Assembly (NCBI RefSeq): GCF_946848805.1
Contig: NZ_CAMPFU010000002.1
Location: 208,501 to 272,500, forward strand
From: Deinococcus sp. Marseille-Q6407
Lineage (GTDB): Bacteria > Deinococcota > Deinococci > Deinococcales > Deinococcaceae
Reading direction: 5' to 3'
Length of the DNA: 64,000 nt
Shown here: piece by piece, positions 12,514 through 23,760 of the stretch
Layout: the number at the start of each line of letters is the position of its first letter
Position numbering within the stretch: position 1 is the stretch's first letter
Notes under the pieces: generated by a model
Told to the model about the DNA's origin: nothing
The model's input: the letters and a program-made list of their open reading frames with translations, nothing else
Database searches by the model: none
Made by a program: the position numbers and the translations under genes

Positions 12514-13191
12514 GTGAAGCAGCGAGAAACGCACGGCGGCCTGATGGTGACCTTGGAACCGGGAGACACGGGAGCCGGGGTCCGGCGTGCCCTGGAAAGT
12601 CAGAATCTGGCGCGGGTCAACGTGACCCTGGAAATTCAGGGCGACACGGCCCCTGACGCCGTGGCCGACGCCATCAGCGTAGTGGCCTTATCCGGCGGGC
12701 GGGTCAACCGGGTCCGCGCCCCGCGGGTGTCGGTGGCGGCTCCGGCCGCCCCGGTCACGCCCGAAGTAGACCGCGCCCGCGAGGAAAGCCCGGCCACCGC
12801 GTCCGACGACCCCAACCGCACCGTGATCCTGCCGCACTCGCTGCGCTCGGGATTCCGGCGCGAATACGGCGGCAGCGTGGTGGTGCTGGGCGACGTGAAC
12901 CCGGGTGTGGAAATCGTGGCGGGCGGCGACATCATCGTGATGGGCGCCCTGCGCGGGGTGGCCCACGCCGGCGCGTACGGCAACACCTCGGCCATCGTCT
13001 GGGCGCGGCCGATTGCCAGCGCCCAGATCCGAATCGCAGACGCTCTGGCCCGCTCGCCCGAGGGCAGCTCGCTGAGTACCATGCGCCGGCTGGAAGCCCC
13101 CGCCGAAGCTGAACTGGCCCGCATTCAAGAAGACCGGATCGTCATCTCACCGGCCTTCTCGGCCATGCCGCCGCTGAGCAGCGAGGGCTGA
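12514..13191 (+). CDS. minC: Septum site-determining protein MinC
   Basis: Inhibitor of FtsZ ring assembly away from midcell, normally recruited by MinD. The 225-residue protein has a short divergent N-domain and a typical C-terminal beta-helix domain: SGGSVVVLGDVNPGVEIVAG-type repeats with GDIIVMGALRGVAHAGAYGN. The GTG start at 12514 is preceded by TAAGAT (12502-12507) at six nucleotides, the leaderless pattern. No minD or minE is adjacent, which differs from the common minCD layout. Confidence 0.88.
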   Translation: MKQRETHGGLMVTLEPGDTGAGVRRALESQNLARVNVTLEIQGDTAPDAVADAISVVALSGGRVNRVRAPRVSVAAPAAPVTPEVDRAREESPATASDDPNRTVILPHSLRSGFRREYGGSVVVLGDVNPGVEIVAGGDIIVMGALRGVAHAGAYGNTSAIVWARPIASAQIRIADALARSPEGSSLSTMRRLEAPAEAELARIQEDRIVISPAFSAMPPLSSEG

Positions 13192-13238
13192 GCGGCGAAA
13201 GAGGCAAAACGCCGGAAATGGGGTGTAGACCGCTCTTT

Positions 13239-13267
13239 TTGGCGGCAGAGGCCGGGCCTGTTATACT
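13239..13267 (+). promoter_or_regulatory. Promoter of the rimP-nusA-ylxR-infB operon
   Basis: TTGGCG (13239-13244), a 17-nt spacer and TATACT (13262-13267), about 88 nt upstream of rimP. Confidence 0.7.
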
Positions 13268-13289
13268 GAGGTCTCAAGCCTCGAACGGG

Positions 13290-13316
13290 AGGCGGGCGAA
13301 GGAGCCCACCTTTTTT
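13290..13316 (+). promoter_or_regulatory. Terminator-like hairpin in the rimP-nusA leader
   Basis: aggcgggc / gcccacct pairs with one mismatch around a 6-nt loop, with six T after it. It lies between the promoter and rimP, so it can only act on the operon's own transcript. In B. subtilis the equivalent operon is autoregulated by NusA at a leader terminator; the parallel here is inferred. Confidence 0.6.
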
Positions 13317-13354
13317 CTTGGAGGAGGTGAGCGCGGCCCAAGTGGGCCGGACAT

Positions 13355-13807
13355 ATGAATAACAACTCAGACCTGAACAACCAAATAGCCCAGCAGCTCG
13401 GCGAGGAATACGAACTGCTGGAAGTCCAGATGCAAAACGCGTCCGGGCGCCCGGTGCTGCTGGTGCGCCTTGACCGGATGGACGAACAGCCGGTCACGGT
13501 AGACGACATCGAACAGGCCACCCGCCGCCTGAGCAACTGGCTGGACGAGGCCGATCCTATCGGGGGCGAATACCGCCTGGAAATCGAATCGCCCGGTGCC
13601 AAGCGGCCGCTGCTGCGCACCCGTCATTTCGAGCGGATGCTGGGCCTCAAGGCCAAAGTGCGCGGCGGCAAGCATGCTTTTACGGCGCCGATCAAGGCCG
13701 TGAACGGCGAGGAAGTGACCTTTGATGTGCCGGGCCAGGGCGACCTGACCCTGCGCATTGCAGAGATCAAGGCCAACCTGGCCGAATTCCCCAGCGAACA
13801 CCGCTGA
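13355..13807 (+). CDS. rimP: Ribosome maturation factor RimP
   Basis: Small-subunit assembly factor of 150 residues, the usual size. The RimP N-domain includes DIEQATRRLSNWLDEADPIGGEYRLEIESPGAKRPL, with the conserved SPG and RPL turn, followed by the C-terminal SH3-like domain. It is the first gene of a rimP-nusA-ylxR-infB operon, an order conserved widely in bacteria. The leader carries the ribosome site ggaggaggtgag. Confidence 0.95.
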   Translation: MNNNSDLNNQIAQQLGEEYELLEVQMQNASGRPVLLVRLDRMDEQPVTVDDIEQATRRLSNWLDEADPIGGEYRLEIESPGAKRPLLRTRHFERMLGLKAKVRGGKHAFTAPIKAVNGEEVTFDVPGQGDLTLRIAEIKANLAEFPSEHR

Positions 13808-13909
13808 GCTGACTTCCCCGGCGGCTTCGGCTGAGGCCCGCCGGTCCCGGCTCTGGCGGCCCTAGGCAACAACAGGGAACCAGGGCACCTACAGACAAGA
13901 GGAGGACTC

Positions 13910-15129
<1,220 letters not shown>

Positions 15130-15133
<4 letters not shown>

Positions 15134-15468
15134 AACCGCAAGGGCCAGCCGGACCAGCCGAACAGGGAAGTGCAGCGCCGCAGCGAACCTGCGTGGCCTG
15201 CCGCCGCACCCGCCCACAGGCGGAACTGCTGCGGCTGACCCGGAAAACTGGCGGCGGCTGGGAGCTGACCGGCCCCGGCGCCCGCCGGCTCCCCGGACGC
15301 GGCTTTTACCTGTGCGCGGATAACCCGGCCTGCTGGAATGAGAAGAAACTGCGCCGCACTTTTGGCGCCGCTGCGCCGGCCCTCGCCGGGCAACTGACCC
15401 AAGCGCAGGCAGACCAGCCGGCCACCGAAGCCCCGCACTCCCAGCTTTCCGGCCCTGCCCGGCTATGA
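15130..15468 (+). CDS. ylxR: YlxR family RNA-binding protein
   Basis: A 112-residue member of the YlxR (DUF448) family, conserved between nusA and infB and reported in some Firmicutes to bind RNase P. The family core is here: RTCVACRRTRPQAELLRL (about 19-36), then GRGFYLCADNPACW with the second cysteine pair. The start is GTG 15130 in a 4-bp GTGA overlap with the nusA stop. The N-terminal 18 residues and the tail after about residue 85 are Ala/Gln/Pro-rich extensions. Confidence 0.9.
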
Positions 15469-15570
15469 CCTCCTGCCCCGCTCTCCGGCGCCCCGCCCTT
15501 GTTTCAGAGGACCGCGCCATGCGCTGAACGCCCTTTTTTCTCTTTTTTACCCTCACCTGGAGGTGAGTCA

Positions 15571-17403
<1,833 letters not shown>

Positions 17404-17446
17404 CCCTACCGGCTCTGCCGGAGCGTTCGCACCCGGAAAAGAAAGA

Positions 17447-17472
17447 GGCAGCCTCCCCGGCTGCCTTTTTTT
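17447..17472 (+). terminator. Terminator of the rimP-nusA-ylxR-infB operon
   Basis: ggcagc / gctgcc stem with a short C-rich loop followed by seven T, 43 bp after infB. Confidence 0.88.
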
Positions 17473-17521
17473 CATAGCGCTGCTGGTGGCCCTGCCTGGT
17501 GGTCCCGCGCCCCGGCTGCCC

Positions 17522-17839
17522 TCAGGCGCCGGTCTTGCTGTTGGGCTCGGTGACGCCCTTGGACTGCGCCGAGCCGATCTGCCGCAGGAAAATGGACAGC
17601 AGCACGATGGAGGCGACGGCCAGAAATTCGCTCTGCCAGTTCTGGTTCGAGTCGAACCAAAACTCCGGCTCCTGCATGAACTGCAGCAGGCTGAGGGCGC
17701 CTTCACCTTTGGCCTGCGCCTCCTGCGCGGCGTCCTTCCAGGAGCTGAACAGGTGCATCAGCCACGCGGCAGCGAACATCAGGAACAGGGTTACCGACAG
17801 GCCGTTGCGCTTCCAGAAACCGTGTACCTGCTCGCGCAT
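17522..17839 (-). CDS. Small membrane protein, DUF6766-like
   Basis: A 105-residue protein with two predicted membrane helices (NGLSVTLFLMFAAAWLMHLF near residues 12-31 and SEFLAVASIVLLSIFLRQIG near 70-89). The conserved-looking motif NWQSEFL precedes helix two, and the C-terminal GSAQSK motif follows it. This matches my memory of the DUF6766 pattern (ENWESEFLQ, RQKGSAESK). Function is unknown. It borders the IS-associated scar and is convergent with infB. Confidence 0.65.
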   Translation of the reverse strand: MREQVHGFWKRNGLSVTLFLMFAAAWLMHLFSSWKDAAQEAQAKGEGALSLLQFMQEPEFWFDSNQNWQSEFLAVASIVLLSIFLRQIGSAQSKGVTEPNSKTGA

Positions 17840-17850
17840 AGAGTATGTGA

Positions 17851-18000
17851 TCAGGACGCTGAGTTCAGGCTCACGAGAATCTCTTCGTCCAGCTGTCCGG
17901 TGGTGGCGTAGCGCCCGAAGACCATCAGTAGGTCCAGAGCTACCGCGCCGGGGATGCTGTTACCAGAAAAACCCGGCGCCGGGCTGATCCCTGGTGTTGG
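17851..18000 (-). pseudogene. Start-less 3' remnant of an unidentified gene
   Basis: The minus strand stays open for 49 codons between two stops without a plausible early start. It ends IPGAVALDLLMVFGRYATTGQLDEEILVSLNSAS, quoted here in parts: SIPGAVALDLLMVFGRYAT and then TGQLDEEILVSLNSAS. Codon use looks coding. It directly follows the truncated acyltransferase on the same strand, so it is probably the tail of a former downstream gene. I cannot name the family, and chance openness is possible. Confidence 0.35.
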
Positions 18001-18016
18001 TCAGATTGTAAGAGGG

Positions 18017-18634
18017 TTACTCGTGCCAACCGGCTTCTCGGTACTTGATGGGCCGCACAGGCACACCTACCGCTGTGCAGTTGCCCGGCAGGTCGCTGAT
18101 CAACACAGCGCCAGCTCCCACAATGGACCACTCACCAATCTGCAGGCCTTGGATGGCTATGGCTCCAGTACCGAAGTCCACGCCGTCACCCACCTGCACA
18201 TTGCCGCTTAAAGTGGCGTTGGGGGCTACGGTAACAAAGTCTCCTAGCATAACGTCATGGGCTACGGCTGCCTGGTTATTGATCAGGTTATGACGGCCAG
18301 TCTGCACGTCCGTGGTGATACTGGCCCCGGCACAAACAATGCTGCCTGCGCCGATGCGAACATGGCGGCCTATATGCGCTCCGGGGTGGATCAGAGTGGC
18401 AAACTCGCGTGGCCCCAGAGCTTCAATTTGCCGAACCACCCGGTACCGCACAGCAGGCGAACCGATGGCGACATGGACGGCCACGCCAGGATGGTTCGCT
18501 AGCCAGGAAATATCTCCCAGCACCGGCAATCCCTTGATCTTCTGCCCATGCCGTTCTGGATTATTGTCCAGCCATCCCCTTGCACTACGTATGCCTCAGC
18601 GCCTTGAGCATTCATCGCCTCAGCTACTTCTAGC
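18017..18634 (-). pseudogene. NeuD-type sugar O-acyltransferase, truncated by an insertion sequence
   Basis: Acetyl-CoA-dependent left-handed beta-helix acyltransferase of sialic-acid/bacillosamine type. The intact C-terminal part (from 18529) shows hexapeptide repeats (IGRHVRIGAGSIVCAGASI, VAPNATLSGNVQVGDGV), catalytic-type His in NNQAAVAHD and the terminal VGVPVRPIK. Upstream, DNNPERHGQKIKGLPVLG continues this frame to about 18590. The still earlier [18 protein letters not shown] is in another frame, so a frameshift separates them. The true N-terminus (the nucleotide-binding PglD-N start) is missing where the IS begins at 18634, and it does not resume beyond the IS. Base composition looks less GC-rich than neighbouring genes, suggesting transfer. 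Confidence 0.75.
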
Positions 18635-19784
18635 TCATAAGTTGCACCTTGCATAGCTGAGCGAATAGCCGTGCTGGCGCAGGAATTCTTGCTCTTTCCG
18701 AAGCTGGCCCAGCAGGTGGTTGAGCCTGACTCCTGGGAACAAGGCGTAGAGAGCCAAGCGTGCAGCTTCCTTCAAGGTCAGGGCCTCTGAGCGGTGCAGC
18801 GTCGTCAGGGTGAAGGCTAGAAAGACCATCAAAATCCAGCGGTCCAGACCCCTGGCAGTTCGCAGCGCGAACTGCGCCAACCCAAACTGATGCTTCCCTT
18901 CTTTGAAAAACGACTCCAGTGCCCAGCGCCGTTTTCCTTCGGCCAGGATGTCATCCCCCTCTAACAGCTCAGACGACACCGCGAATTCTTCGCGGTCCCC
19001 ACGGTCCATCCTCCCCAGAGACAGCGTTTCCAGAGGCCAGTTGGCGAGGTTAACGTACCCCCCATGCGGACAATCCGCCACCGTCACCCGCCCAGGATGG
19101 TCCGTGCGCCGGTTGCTCCGCACACCCACCACGAACTCAAAACCCAGGCGCTGCACACCGTCCAGAAAGACAGCGGATTCGAATCCACTGTCTGCCAGTA
19201 CGCAGACCTGAAAGCGTTTCCCCACGAAGTCTGGCACCTCTTCCAGCAAGTCGAGGGCCAGCGTGACGGGCGTGCTGGTGTGCTTGCCCTGGTACACCCG
19301 GTAGGAAATGGGGAACTTCAGTTCCCCATATTCGGCGAACAAGACCACCAGATGGATGCCGTGCCTGCCGTTGTAGACACTGACATAGGGCAGCTGAGTT
19401 CCCACCTTTTCCACCGTGGTCAGATCCACGCTGAGCCGCATTCGAGGTCTACGTTTGTGACGAGCTGTATCCAGCAGGATGCGCCACTGGAAGTCCTGCA
19501 TCTCTTCCCGGCAGCGGTCTGAATCCCAGTCATAGACGTTGAAGAAGCGACTCAGTGCACTGGGACTGACTCCCTCAGCCTGGCTGAACTTGGTCTTCTG
19601 ACCTGGACTGTGGAAAAGGTGCAGCGAAGCCTCCAGGCTTCGCCGTTGGTACAGCGTCTCTGGAATGTCCAGAATCCGCTGTGAGAGAATATGGGCGCGC
19701 TCCCCTGAAACCTGTTTGTACACACTTCCAGAATTTCAGCTCTGGGAGCGCTTTTTGTCCGCCTATTCAGGTGCAAGTTCTGAG
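18634..19784 (-). mobile_element. Insertion sequence copy 1 (1151 bp)
   Basis: Bounded by 16-bp imperfect inverted repeats: ctcataagttgcacct at the left and the complement of ctcagaacttgcacct at the right (14 of 16 match). It is the same length as copy 2 at 51136-52286 and in the same orientation. No target-site duplication is visible around either copy. Confidence 0.88.
18635..19723 (-). CDS. DDE transposase (IS4/IS701-like), copy 1
   Basis: A 362-residue transposase that fills the element. Catalytic candidates are Asp in SVDLTTVEK, Asp in VLADSGFES, and Glu in [18 protein letters not shown], which fits the IS4-type R-x3-E-x6-K signature. The stop codon TGA lies inside the terminal inverted repeat. 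The start is GTG 19723. The reading frame is intact, so the copy could be active. It differs from copy 2 mainly in the last 40 residues. Family assignment at the IS4 versus IS701 level is uncertain. Confidence 0.88.
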   Translation of the reverse strand: MYKQVSGERAHILSQRILDIPETLYQRRSLEASLHLFHSPGQKTKFSQAEGVSPSALSRFFNVYDWDSDRCREEMQDFQWRILLDTARHKRRPRMRLSVDLTTVEKVGTQLPYVSVYNGRHGIHLVVLFAEYGELKFPISYRVYQGKHTSTPVTLALDLLEEVPDFVGKRFQVCVLADSGFESAVFLDGVQRLGFEFVVGVRSNRRTDHPGRVTVADCPHGGYVNLANWPLETLSLGRMDRGDREEFAVSSELLEGDDILAEGKRRWALESFFKEGKHQFGLAQFALRTARGLDRWILMVFLAFTLTTLHRSEALTLKEAARLALYALFPGVRLNHLLGQLRKEQEFLRQHGYSLSYARCNL

Positions 19785-19902
19785 TCAGTCAGCTTCACCC
19801 CCGGTGTGAGTGGCCGGCGAGGTCATCTACGTCCAAATCCCGCTGCCCTGATACACTGAACAGTTATGAAGAAGTCTGTCAACAACGCGCAGGAGAACTA
19901 CT

Positions 19903-21003
<1,101 letters not shown>

Positions 21004-21046
21004 TGCAGGAGCTGTCTGCCTGCTAAGGGAAGACAGAGGCAAAAAA

Positions 21047-21088
21047 AGAGGGCAGAGGCGGCCGGGGACTGCTCCTGCCCTCTCTCTT
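21047..21088 (+). terminator. Probable terminator downstream of ychF
   Basis: gagggcag / ctgccctc stem with a 19-nt loop and a pyrimidine-rich tail, directly before the next gene's -10 box. Confidence 0.55.
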
Positions 21089-21105
21089 TGCCTTTACACT
21101 GAACT

Positions 21106-21999
21106 ATGGCCTTGCAGCGGATTTCGGACCGGGTGTGGTGGCTGGGCGGCGCCGTGTCCAGCGTGGTGGTTGATGACGGCGCCGGCAACGCCCTGATTGT
21201 GGACACCGGGCTGGACGACGCCCAGGCGCGCAAGCTGCTGCGGGGGCTGGCCGCTGAGGGCCTGACCCCCAGCGCTGTCCTGAACACCCACAGCCACACC
21301 GACCACCACGGTGGTAACGCCCACATCCTGAAAAAGTTTCCGGACCTGCCAGTCTACGCGCCGCCGCTGGAAGCGGCTATCATCCGCTATCCGGTGCTGG
21401 AGCCGCTGTCGCTGTACGGCGCCTTGCCGCCCGATGAGCTGAACACCAAGTTTCTGCTGGCCCCGGCCTCGCCCGCGCAGCCACTGGAAGCGGGCCGGCA
21501 TGTCTTGGGCGGGGCCGAGGTGGAGCTGCTGGACGTGTCCGGACACGCCGCGCAGATGTTCGCCGTGCGGGCTGGTGACGTGCTGTACGCTGCCGACGCC
21601 CTGTTCGGGCCGGAAGCCCTCGCCAAGCACCCCCTGACCTTCTGCGCCGATTCCGCCGCCCAGAAAGCGTCGGCCCGCGCGCTGGGCGAGCTTGCTGGCA
21701 TTGGCACCGTGCTGGTGGGGCATGGCGCCCCGTCTTCCGCGCTGGCCGCGCTGGCCGAGCAGAACGTGGCCTCGTATCAGCAGACCACCGGATGGGTGCT
21801 GGACGCTGTGAGCCAGGGAGCGGCCGGCGTGGACGAGCTGTTGGCCCGGGTGGCCCAGCGGGCGGGCGTTCAGATGGCGCAAATGGGCCCGCTGCTGCTT
21901 AACCGCGCCGTGGTCGCGGCCCACCTTAAGGAGTTCTTGACCCAGGGGGCCGTCACCGCGCAGGCCGTGGAGAACCGGCTGCTGTGGAGCGTATCCTGA
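21106..21999 (+). CDS. MBL-fold metallo-hydrolase
   Basis: Predicted binuclear zinc hydrolase of 297 residues. The metal site motif is THSHTDHHGG (HxHxDH), with later ligands in VSGHAAQ, AADALFG and VGHGAPS. A C-terminal helical extension (about 225-297) resembles the winged-helix-like tail of some MBL proteins. ATG 21106 is five nucleotides after TACACT (21095-21100), so it is probably leaderless. It ends four bases before dps starts, suggesting one transcript. The substrate is unknown. Confidence 0.88.
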   Translation: MALQRISDRVWWLGGAVSSVVVDDGAGNALIVDTGLDDAQARKLLRGLAAEGLTPSAVLNTHSHTDHHGGNAHILKKFPDLPVYAPPLEAAIIRYPVLEPLSLYGALPPDELNTKFLLAPASPAQPLEAGRHVLGGAEVELLDVSGHAAQMFAVRAGDVLYAADALFGPEALAKHPLTFCADSAAQKASARALGELAGIGTVLVGHGAPSSALAALAEQNVASYQQTTGWVLDAVSQGAAGVDELLARVAQRAGVQMAQMGPLLLNRAVVAAHLKEFLTQGAVTAQAVENRLLWSVS

Positions 22000-22003
22000 C
22001 CGC

Positions 22004-22681
22004 ATGACGAAAGTGAAGAAGGACACCAAGAAGCCGGCCAGCAAGACCAGCGCGACCAAAGCTCAGCCTGACAAAGCCCACGCGGGTAAGGCGCAACCCA
22101 AAAAGGCTCAGGCTTCTCAGGCCCAGCCGGCCGCCGCTCAGCCTACTGAGACCGACGCCGCGCACCTCGAAGTTCAGAATAACCAGCTGGTAGACCACAA
22201 CTACCTCTCGGAAGAGCAGTTTGGCGCGGTGGCCGAAACCCTGCAGCGGAACCTCGCCACCACCATCAGTCTCTACCTGAAGTTCAAGAAGTACCACTGG
22301 GATATTCGCGGCCGCTACTTCCGCGACCTGCACCCCGCCTACGACGAATTCATCGCGGAATTCTTCCCCGCCATCGACGAGCTGGCCGAGCGGCTGGTGG
22401 CCCTGGGCGGCAGCCCGGTGGCGGCCCCCAGCGACCTGGACCGCTACAGCGTGGTGCAGGTGCCTACCGAAACCGTGCGCGACGCCTACGCCCAGGTGCA
22501 GGATCTGGTCACTGACCTGACCCGCGTGAGCAAGGGCTTCCGCGACGACAGCCTTACCGCCGACGAGAACGACGACCCCGCCACCGCCGATATGTACAAC
22601 GGCTACGCCGCTACCACCGACAAGATTCGCTGGATGCTTCAGGCGATGATGGACGACGAGTACATGCAGCGTCACCGCTAA
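22004..22681 (+). CDS. dps: Dps DNA-binding ferritin-like protein with extended basic tail
   Basis: Dodecameric iron-storing and DNA-protecting protein of 225 residues. The ferritin-like core starts near residue 65; the ferroxidase ligands include KYHWDIRG and DEFIAEFFPAIDELAER. The N-terminal 50 residues are rich in Lys, Ala and Gln-Pro (repeated KAQP/KAQ units) and suited to DNA binding. Asp51, His54, His65 and Glu70 have exactly the spacing of the N-terminal metal site I recall for D. radiodurans Dps1. It lies four bases after the MBL gene with no clear ribosome site, so it depends on upstream translation or its own unseen start signal. Confidence 0.95.
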   Translation: MTKVKKDTKKPASKTSATKAQPDKAHAGKAQPKKAQASQAQPAAAQPTETDAAHLEVQNNQLVDHNYLSEEQFGAVAETLQRNLATTISLYLKFKKYHWDIRGRYFRDLHPAYDEFIAEFFPAIDELAERLVALGGSPVAAPSDLDRYSVVQVPTETVRDAYAQVQDLVTDLTRVSKGFRDDSLTADENDDPATADMYNGYAATTDKIRWMLQAMMDDEYMQRHR

Positions 22682-22741
22682 GCGGCAGAGTAGGTCAGGC
22701 CCGCCTACCGGCGTGGGCCAGGCCTGGATAGGGGAGACGAG

Positions 22742-23131
22742 ATGCTGAGATTGGACCATGCCGTTATCCATGTGACCAGCTGGGAGGTCTCCAACCACTT
22801 TTACGCTGAGGTTTTGGGGGCGGAGGTGAGAGCGAATGGGGCCGGCTTCGCCTACCGCACCGTCGAACAGCAGCTGAATGTGCATGGGCCGGGCCTGAGC
22901 GTGCAGGAGGTGGCCCGCCTGCCGGTGCAGCCGGGGAATTCGGACCTGTGCTTCGAGTGGCCTGGCCCAGTGGCCGGGGCTCAGGCTCACCTCACGGCGC
23001 GGGGCGTAGAAATTATTTCCTGCCCGGTGAGGCGGCCAGGCGCGAAAGGCATGGGCCAGAGCGTGTATTTCCGTGATCCGGACGGCTCGCTGCTGGAGTT
23101 CATCAGTGATGTGGAGGAGCAGGGTGGCTGA
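22742..23131 (+). CDS. VOC (glyoxalase/bleomycin resistance) family protein
   Basis: A 129-residue single-module VOC protein built of two beta-alpha-beta-beta-beta units. It begins RLDHAVIHVTSWEVSNHFY with a candidate metal His at residue 6, and ends GQSVYFRDPDGSLLEFISD with the conserved Glu before the terminal strand. Such proteins are metal-dependent isomerases, dioxygenases or ligand-binding resistance proteins; the substrate is not evident. A ggggaga ribosome site precedes ATG 22742. The stop overlaps the start of the next gene. Confidence 0.82.
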   Translation: MLRLDHAVIHVTSWEVSNHFYAEVLGAEVRANGAGFAYRTVEQQLNVHGPGLSVQEVARLPVQPGNSDLCFEWPGPVAGAQAHLTARGVEIISCPVRRPGAKGMGQSVYFRDPDGSLLEFISDVEEQGG

Positions 23132-23666
23132 CGCTGACCAGAAACGAATTTCCAAGGGACCGCAGAAAAAGTCGGACCGCGACTTCGATTACGACCTGCA
23201 CTACGCCGGGCTGGACCTGCGCGAGCAGCCGGAGCTGTACCGGGTCGGAAAGGGCGAACAGGGCGTGCTGCTGGTGCAGCCGTACAAGGCCGAGATTTTG
23301 CCGTACTGGCGCTTCGCCACGCCCGACAAGGCCCGCGAGAGCAGCGAGCAGATTTACGCCATGTTCCTGGACTATCTGGCGCAGGGTGACTTCGTGGGCG
23401 CCGACATGGCCCGTAAGTTTCTGCAGATGGGCTTTACCCGCGCCCGCCGCTACGCCAACCACAAGGGCGGCAAAAAGTACGATGGCCCGGTGCCGGATGA
23501 CAAAAAAGGCCAGTCGGGTGCGCACGGCCGCGCCGAGCTGCCCCGCCAGCCCGAGGACCCGGTCAAGGCCGAAGCAGCCCGCATTTTCAAGGCGAAATGG
23601 GACCAGGCCGAGGCCCACGGGGAATACGCTGCCCTGAAAAAAGACTGGAAAGCGCGGCTGGGCTGA
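23124..23666 (+). CDS. DUF4385-like protein
   Basis: A 180-residue cytoplasmic protein. It begins with a charged segment, then DFDYDLHYAGLDLREQPELYRVGKGEQGVLLVQPYK, here quoted as DFDYDLHYAGLDLRE and ELYRVGKGEQGVLLVQPYK. ILPYWRFATPDKA and GADMARKFLQMGFTRARRYANHKGG follow. I recognise this pattern as DUF4385, of unknown function. GTG 23124 follows gaggag and overlaps the VOC stop by eight bases, so the two are likely translated from one message. The longer in-frame ORF from 23073 would overlap VOC further and is rejected. Confidence 0.75.
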   Translation: MADADQKRISKGPQKKSDRDFDYDLHYAGLDLREQPELYRVGKGEQGVLLVQPYKAEILPYWRFATPDKARESSEQIYAMFLDYLAQGDFVGADMARKFLQMGFTRARRYANHKGGKKYDGPVPDDKKGQSGAHGRAELPRQPEDPVKAEAARIFKAKWDQAEAHGEYAALKKDWKARLG

Positions 23667-23690
23667 AGATTGAGGCTCAAGAAGAAAGAA

Positions 23691-23733
23691 GGGCCGCCAG
23701 GAAGCATCAAGCTCTCCGGCGGCCCCTTTGTTT
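23691..23733 (+). terminator. Terminator downstream of the VOC-DUF4385 pair
   Basis: gggccgcc / ggcggccc hairpin followed by ctttgttt, between convergent genes. Confidence 0.75.
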
Positions 23734-23760
23734 AGCGGCGCTCTCTTATTCGGCTCCGGC

